Below, piece by piece: positions 61,051-64,000 of a stretch of DNA of 64,000 bases (position 1 is its first letter; each line of letters opens with the position of its first letter). The notes beneath the pieces were generated by a model. That model was not told where the DNA came from and searched no databases. It worked only from the letters and a program-made list of their open reading frames with translations. Both the position numbers and the translations under genes were made by a program. This stretch comes from an uncultured Selenomonadales bacterium (lineage in GTDB: Bacteria > Bacillota > Negativicutes > Acidaminococcales > Acidaminococcaceae), in contig ONEW01000004.1 of NCBI GenBank assembly GCA_900316935.1, positions 62,001 through 126,000 on the forward strand, written 5' to 3'.

Positions 61051-62279
61051 TATTTCAACGTCCCTTTCTTCATCATAGCCCTTACTGCCAGCGGCAGACC
61101 GAAGAGGTTGATGAAGCCCGTGGCATCGCTCTGGTCGTATACCTCGTCTTCGCCGAAGGTCACATATTCCTGGCTGTACAGGGAATAGGGGGACTTGGCG
61201 CCGGCGGAGATGATGTTGCCTTTGTACAGCTTCAAGCGAACCGTACCGGTGACGGTCTTCTGGGTTTCGTTGACGAAGGCATCCATGGCTTCCCGCAGAG
61301 CGCAGAACCATTTGCCGTCGTACACCAGCTCGGCATACTTGATGGCCAGGCCTTCTTTATAATGGTACGTGTCTTTGTCCAGGCACAGGTTTTCCAGCTC
61401 GTTGTGGGCATAGTAGATAATGGAGCCCGCCGGGGTTTCGTATACGCCGCGGCTCTTCATACCGACGAGACGGTTTTCCACGATATCGCTGATGCCGACA
61501 CCGTTGCGGATGCCGATCTCATTCAGCTTTTCCACAATCTTGGCAGGGCTCAGTTTTTCGCCGTTGACAGCGACGGGAACGCCTTCCACAAATTCGAGTT
61601 CCACGTATTCGTCCTTGTCCGGTGCAGCTTCCGGCGTGCAGGTCACTTTGAACATCTTATCCTGCGGCGCGTTCCACGGGTCTTCCAGGTCGGAACCTTC
61701 GTGGGAGAGATGCCACATATTGCGGTCCATGGAGTAGTCATCGGAATGGGATACGGGGATGGGGATGTTGTGGGCGGCGGCATAATCTATTTCCTGATCG
61801 CGGGATTTCAGTTCCCATTCACGCCAGGGAGCGATGATGGCGATGTCCGGATCCAGGGCCTTGACGCCCAGTTCGAAACGGACCTGGTCGTTGCCCTTGC
61901 CCGTCGCACCGTGGGCGATGGCATCGGCGCCTTCCTTGTGGGCGATGTCGACCAGATGTTTTGCAATCAGCGGACGCGCGAAGGACGTGCCCAGCAGATA
62001 TTTCTTTTCATAGACGGCACCAGCCTTGACGCAGGGCCATACGTAATTTTCGATGAAGTCTTCCTTCAGGTCGAGGATGTAGCACTTGGAAGCGCCGGAC
62101 TTCAGCGCCTTGTCATGAACCGGATCCAGTTCGTCGCCCTGGCCCAGGTCCGCCGTGACGCAGATGACTTCACAGTCGTTGTAATGGTCTTTCAACCACG
62201 GGATGATGACGGAAGTATCCAGGCCGCCGCTGTATGCCAATACAACCTTCTTGATGTTTTCCTTTTTCGCTTTTGCCAT
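61050..62279 (-). CDS. argG: Argininosuccinate synthase
   Basis: 409 aa. ATP-binding [21 protein letters not shown] (about residue 13), [17 protein letters not shown] (about 120) and [26 protein letters not shown] (about 180) are diagnostic. It joins citrulline and aspartate. First gene of argG-argH, preceded by a 311-bp region with ARG-box-like repeats. Confidence 0.98.
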   Translation of the reverse strand: MAKAKKENIKKVVLAYSGGLDTSVIIPWLKDHYNDCEVICVTADLGQGDELDPVHDKALKSGASKCYILDLKEDFIENYVWPCVKAGAVYEKKYLLGTSFARPLIAKHLVDIAHKEGADAIAHGATGKGNDQVRFELGVKALDPDIAIIAPWREWELKSRDQEIDYAAAHNIPIPVSHSDDYSMDRNMWHLSHEGSDLEDPWNAPQDKMFKVTCTPEAAPDKDEYVELEFVEGVPVAVNGEKLSPAKIVEKLNEIGIRNGVGISDIVENRLVGMKSRGVYETPAGSIIYYAHNELENLCLDKDTYHYKEGLAIKYAELVYDGKWFCALREAMDAFVNETQKTVTGTVRLKLYKGNIISAGAKSPYSLYSQEYVTFGEDEVYDQSDATGFINLFGLPLAVRAMMKKGTLK

Positions 62280-62427
62280 TTGAAAGGCCTCCCTTATGCT
62301 TTTTCTAATGTCTGGGTCTCGCAGCCTGCTCTCTTTCTATGCAGGCCTGAAAATCTGAACAGCTTCATTGTAGCACAACCGAAAGATAATGCAAGGGGAT
62401 TTTTAATATTTTTTCAAGTTTTTCTGT

Positions 62428-62478
62428 TTATTTATGCATTCTAGGGTTATTTATGCAGTTATACGGCCCTCTATGCAT
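62428..62478. promoter_or_regulatory. ARG-box-like repeats upstream of argG
   Basis: TTATTTATGCA occurs at 62428-62438 and again at 62447-62457 (period 19 bp), and TATGCAT a third time at 62472-62478. On the minus strand they read TGCATAAATAA, similar to AhrC/ArgR half-sites (TGAATAAATA type). They lie 150-200 bp upstream of the argG start within the argF-argG gap, which holds no gene. Confidence 0.55.
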
Positions 62479-62481
62479 TTT

Positions 62482-62522
62482 CAGGGCAGCCATCCGTTCC
62501 GGAAGAAAGGATGACCGCCCTG
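62482..62522 (-). repeat. Intercistronic hairpin between argF and argG
   Basis: A 14-bp stem (62522-62509 with 62495-62482) that is fully paired only in minus-strand RNA, where two positions are G-U pairs; in plus-strand RNA they are A-C mismatches. No T run follows, so it is a weak terminator or a processing/stability element on the argF transcript. Confidence 0.6.
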
Positions 62523-62590
62523 GAATGACGTCGTCACGATAGCCGTATTGTGACAGATTCCGTATTCTTATTTATGCTGCCGCCGGCTCG

Positions 62591-63532
62591 TCAGATTGCC
62601 GCATCGCTCATGAGCAGCGCCATGATGGCCTTTTGCGTGTGCAAACGGTTTTCCGCCTCGTCGAAGACCACGGACTGCGGTCCTTCCAGGACTTCTTCCG
62701 TGATTTCCTCGCCGCGGTGGGCCGGGAGGCAGTGCAGGACGATGGCACCGTCGCGGGCTTCCTTCAGCAGTTCAGCGTTGATCTGGTAATCGTGCAGGGC
62801 CTGTTTGCGGACCTCGCATTCCGCTTCTTCGCCCATGCTGGTCCAGACGTCCGTATAGAGGACATCGGCGCCTTTTGCAGCTTTCCGGACATCTTCCTCC
62901 ACCGTGATGGTGCAGCCCGTCAGCCTGGCGTCTTCCTGCGCCTCTTTGACGATGACCGGATCCGGCTGGTAGCCCTTCGGGCTGGCGCAGACCATGTTCA
63001 TGCCCACCTTCGCGCAGGCGAACATGAGGGAATGGGCCATGTTGTTGCCGTCGCCCACATAGACCAGTTTGCGTCCCTTCAGGATCTTCTGGTGTTCCTC
63101 AATGGTCAGCAGGTCCGTCAGCGCCTGGCAGGGATGCAGCAGGTCCGTCAGACCGTTGATGACCGGTACGGAAGCGTACTTGGCCAGTTCGATGACCGAA
63201 TCATGGGAGAACGTGCGGATCATGATGCCGTCCACCATACGGGACAGGACACGGGCCGTGTCACGGATCGGTTCGCCGCGGCCGATCTGCGAATCCTTGT
63301 CGCTCAGGTAGATGGAATGGCCGCCCAGCTGGTGGAATCCGGTCTCGAAGGAAACGCGGGTGCGCGTCGAAGCTTTCGAGAACAGCATGGCCAGGGTCTT
63401 GCCTTTGCAGTATTCGTGGGGCACGCCGTTTTTCTGCATGGATTTCAGCTTTTTCGCCACATCCAGGATGGTAGCCACTTCGCCAACGGACAGGTCATGA
63501 ATCGAAAGCAGGTCTTTATGCTTTAATCCCAT
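62591..63532 (-). CDS. argF: Ornithine carbamoyltransferase
   Basis: 313 aa. Carbamoyl-phosphate site SKASTRTRVSFETGFHQLGG (about residue 53), HPCQALTDLLTI (about 132) and ornithine-binding HCLPAHRGEEI (about 268) are clear. It makes citrulline. It lies 20 nt after argB. Biosynthetic use is favoured by the argB/argG/argH neighbours. Confidence 0.97.
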   Translation of the reverse strand: MGLKHKDLLSIHDLSVGEVATILDVAKKLKSMQKNGVPHEYCKGKTLAMLFSKASTRTRVSFETGFHQLGGHSIYLSDKDSQIGRGEPIRDTARVLSRMVDGIMIRTFSHDSVIELAKYASVPVINGLTDLLHPCQALTDLLTIEEHQKILKGRKLVYVGDGNNMAHSLMFACAKVGMNMVCASPKGYQPDPVIVKEAQEDARLTGCTITVEEDVRKAAKGADVLYTDVWTSMGEEAECEVRKQALHDYQINAELLKEARDGAIVLHCLPAHRGEEITEEVLEGPQSVVFDEAENRLHTQKAIMALLMSDAAI

Positions 63533-63552
63533 TCGAACTCACACCTCTCCCC

Positions 63553-64000
63553 TTACGCCCTGACGACTTCCGTGCCGATACCTTCGTCGCTGAAGATTTC
63601 AGCCAGGATGGCATGATCTACACGGCCGTCCACGATATGGGCTTTTCTGGCACCGCCGGACAGGGCCGTGATGCAGGCCTTCACCTTCGGAATCATACCG
63701 CCGTCGATGCTGCCGCGGATGATCAGTTCCTGCGCTTTTTCGAAGCTCAGGGTGGACAGGAAGCTGTTTTCGTCGTGATAATCTTCGTAGATGCCCTTGA
63801 CATCGGTCAGGACGATCAGTTTTTCCGCCTTCAGGGCGCCGGCGATCTTGCCAGCCGCACTGTCTGCGTTGATGTTGTACGATTCTCCCTGCTGGCCGAC
63901 GCCTGTCGGGGCGATGACCGGGATGCAGCCGGCATCGAGGAGGACATTCAGAAGTTCCGTGTTGACGGATTCCACGCTGCCCACAAACCCGATATCGACC
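63553..64000 (-). CDS. argB: Acetylglutamate kinase, partial (N-terminus beyond right edge)
   Basis: The C-terminal 148 residues are present, running in frame to the window edge (VDIGFVGSVESVNTELL...). Amino-acid-kinase features: YNINADSAAGKIAGALKAEKLIVLTDVKGIY, GGMIPKVKACITALSGGARKAHIVDGRVDHAILAEIFSDEGIGTEV. It phosphorylates N-acetylglutamate in ornithine synthesis. Other early genes (argC, argJ) would be expected beyond the edge. Confidence 0.96.
   Translation of the reverse strand, partial: VDIGFVGSVESVNTELLNVLLDAGCIPVIAPTGVGQQGESYNINADSAAGKIAGALKAEKLIVLTDVKGIYEDYHDENSFLSTLSFEKAQELIIRGSIDGGMIPKVKACITALSGGARKAHIVDGRVDHAILAEIFSDEGIGTEVVRA

Noticed and set aside
1-64000. Searched by eye for CRISPR repeats, insertion sequences, integrases, phage genes, tRNA and rRNA genes
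   Set aside because: Nothing with supporting repeats, transposase-like proteins or tRNA/rRNA motifs was seen.

Overview
The window is a GC-rich (roughly 55-60 %, by eye) stretch of an anaerobic Bacillota chromosome, most likely class Negativicutes (Acidaminococcus/Phascolarctobacterium-like). The reasons are Firmicutes-type RNA regulators (two T-boxes, a glycine riboswitch, a glmS ribozyme), a split gcvPA/gcvPB glycine cleavage system, cdaA-cdaR, two TRAP transporters and a LytS/LytTR system. The genus is an inference. Most genes lie on the minus strand. I saw no tRNA or rRNA genes, CRISPR array or insertion sequence.

Left part (1-22.1 kb, mostly minus). Two adjacent P-loop GTPases open the window; the first runs off the edge. 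Next, in transcription order, comes a T-box-controlled pheS-pheT unit. It continues into an amidohydrolase and three small, translationally coupled membrane proteins that look like reduced hydrogenase-4/NuoH/NuoN subunits with no catalytic partners nearby. Then come the complete glycine cleavage operon gcvT-gcvH-gcvPA-gcvPB-lplA-lpd behind a single-aptamer glycine riboswitch, a TrmH-type methyltransferase, and infC-rpmI-rplT with an apparent AUA start on infC. A family 2 glycosyltransferase, an EFR1-type flavodoxin/ferredoxin and a split chromate-transporter pair follow.

Middle (22.2-44.5 kb). thrS sits behind its own T-box, followed by a DUF4127 protein and a small membrane protein. A hexuronate/aldonate block then occupies about 18 kb: uxaA, uxaB, a zinc dehydrogenase, TRAP transporter 1 and a GntR regulator on the minus strand; kdgA-kdgK divergently on the plus strand; then uxuB, uxuA, a second GntR regulator, a mannose-6-phosphate-isomerase-like cupin and TRAP transporter 2 on the minus strand. 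Together they take tagaturonate and fructuronate through altronate and mannonate to KDG, KDPG, pyruvate and glyceraldehyde-3-phosphate. No uronate isomerase (uxaC) is in the window. The dehydrogenase could instead feed L-galactonate or L-gulonate into the pathway.

Right part (44.7-64 kb). A small secreted peptide gene precedes glmM-glmS, with a glmS ribozyme between the two. A small alarmone synthetase shares an operon with an OmpR-type two-component system. A LytS/LytTR pair faces an SLC13/DASS carboxylate transporter whose promoter carries two AlgR-like direct repeats. Next are cdaA-cdaR plus an FAD-dependent dehydrogenase. The window ends in arginine biosynthesis genes, argB (cut by the edge)-argF-argG-argH, with ARG-box-like repeats between argF and argG.
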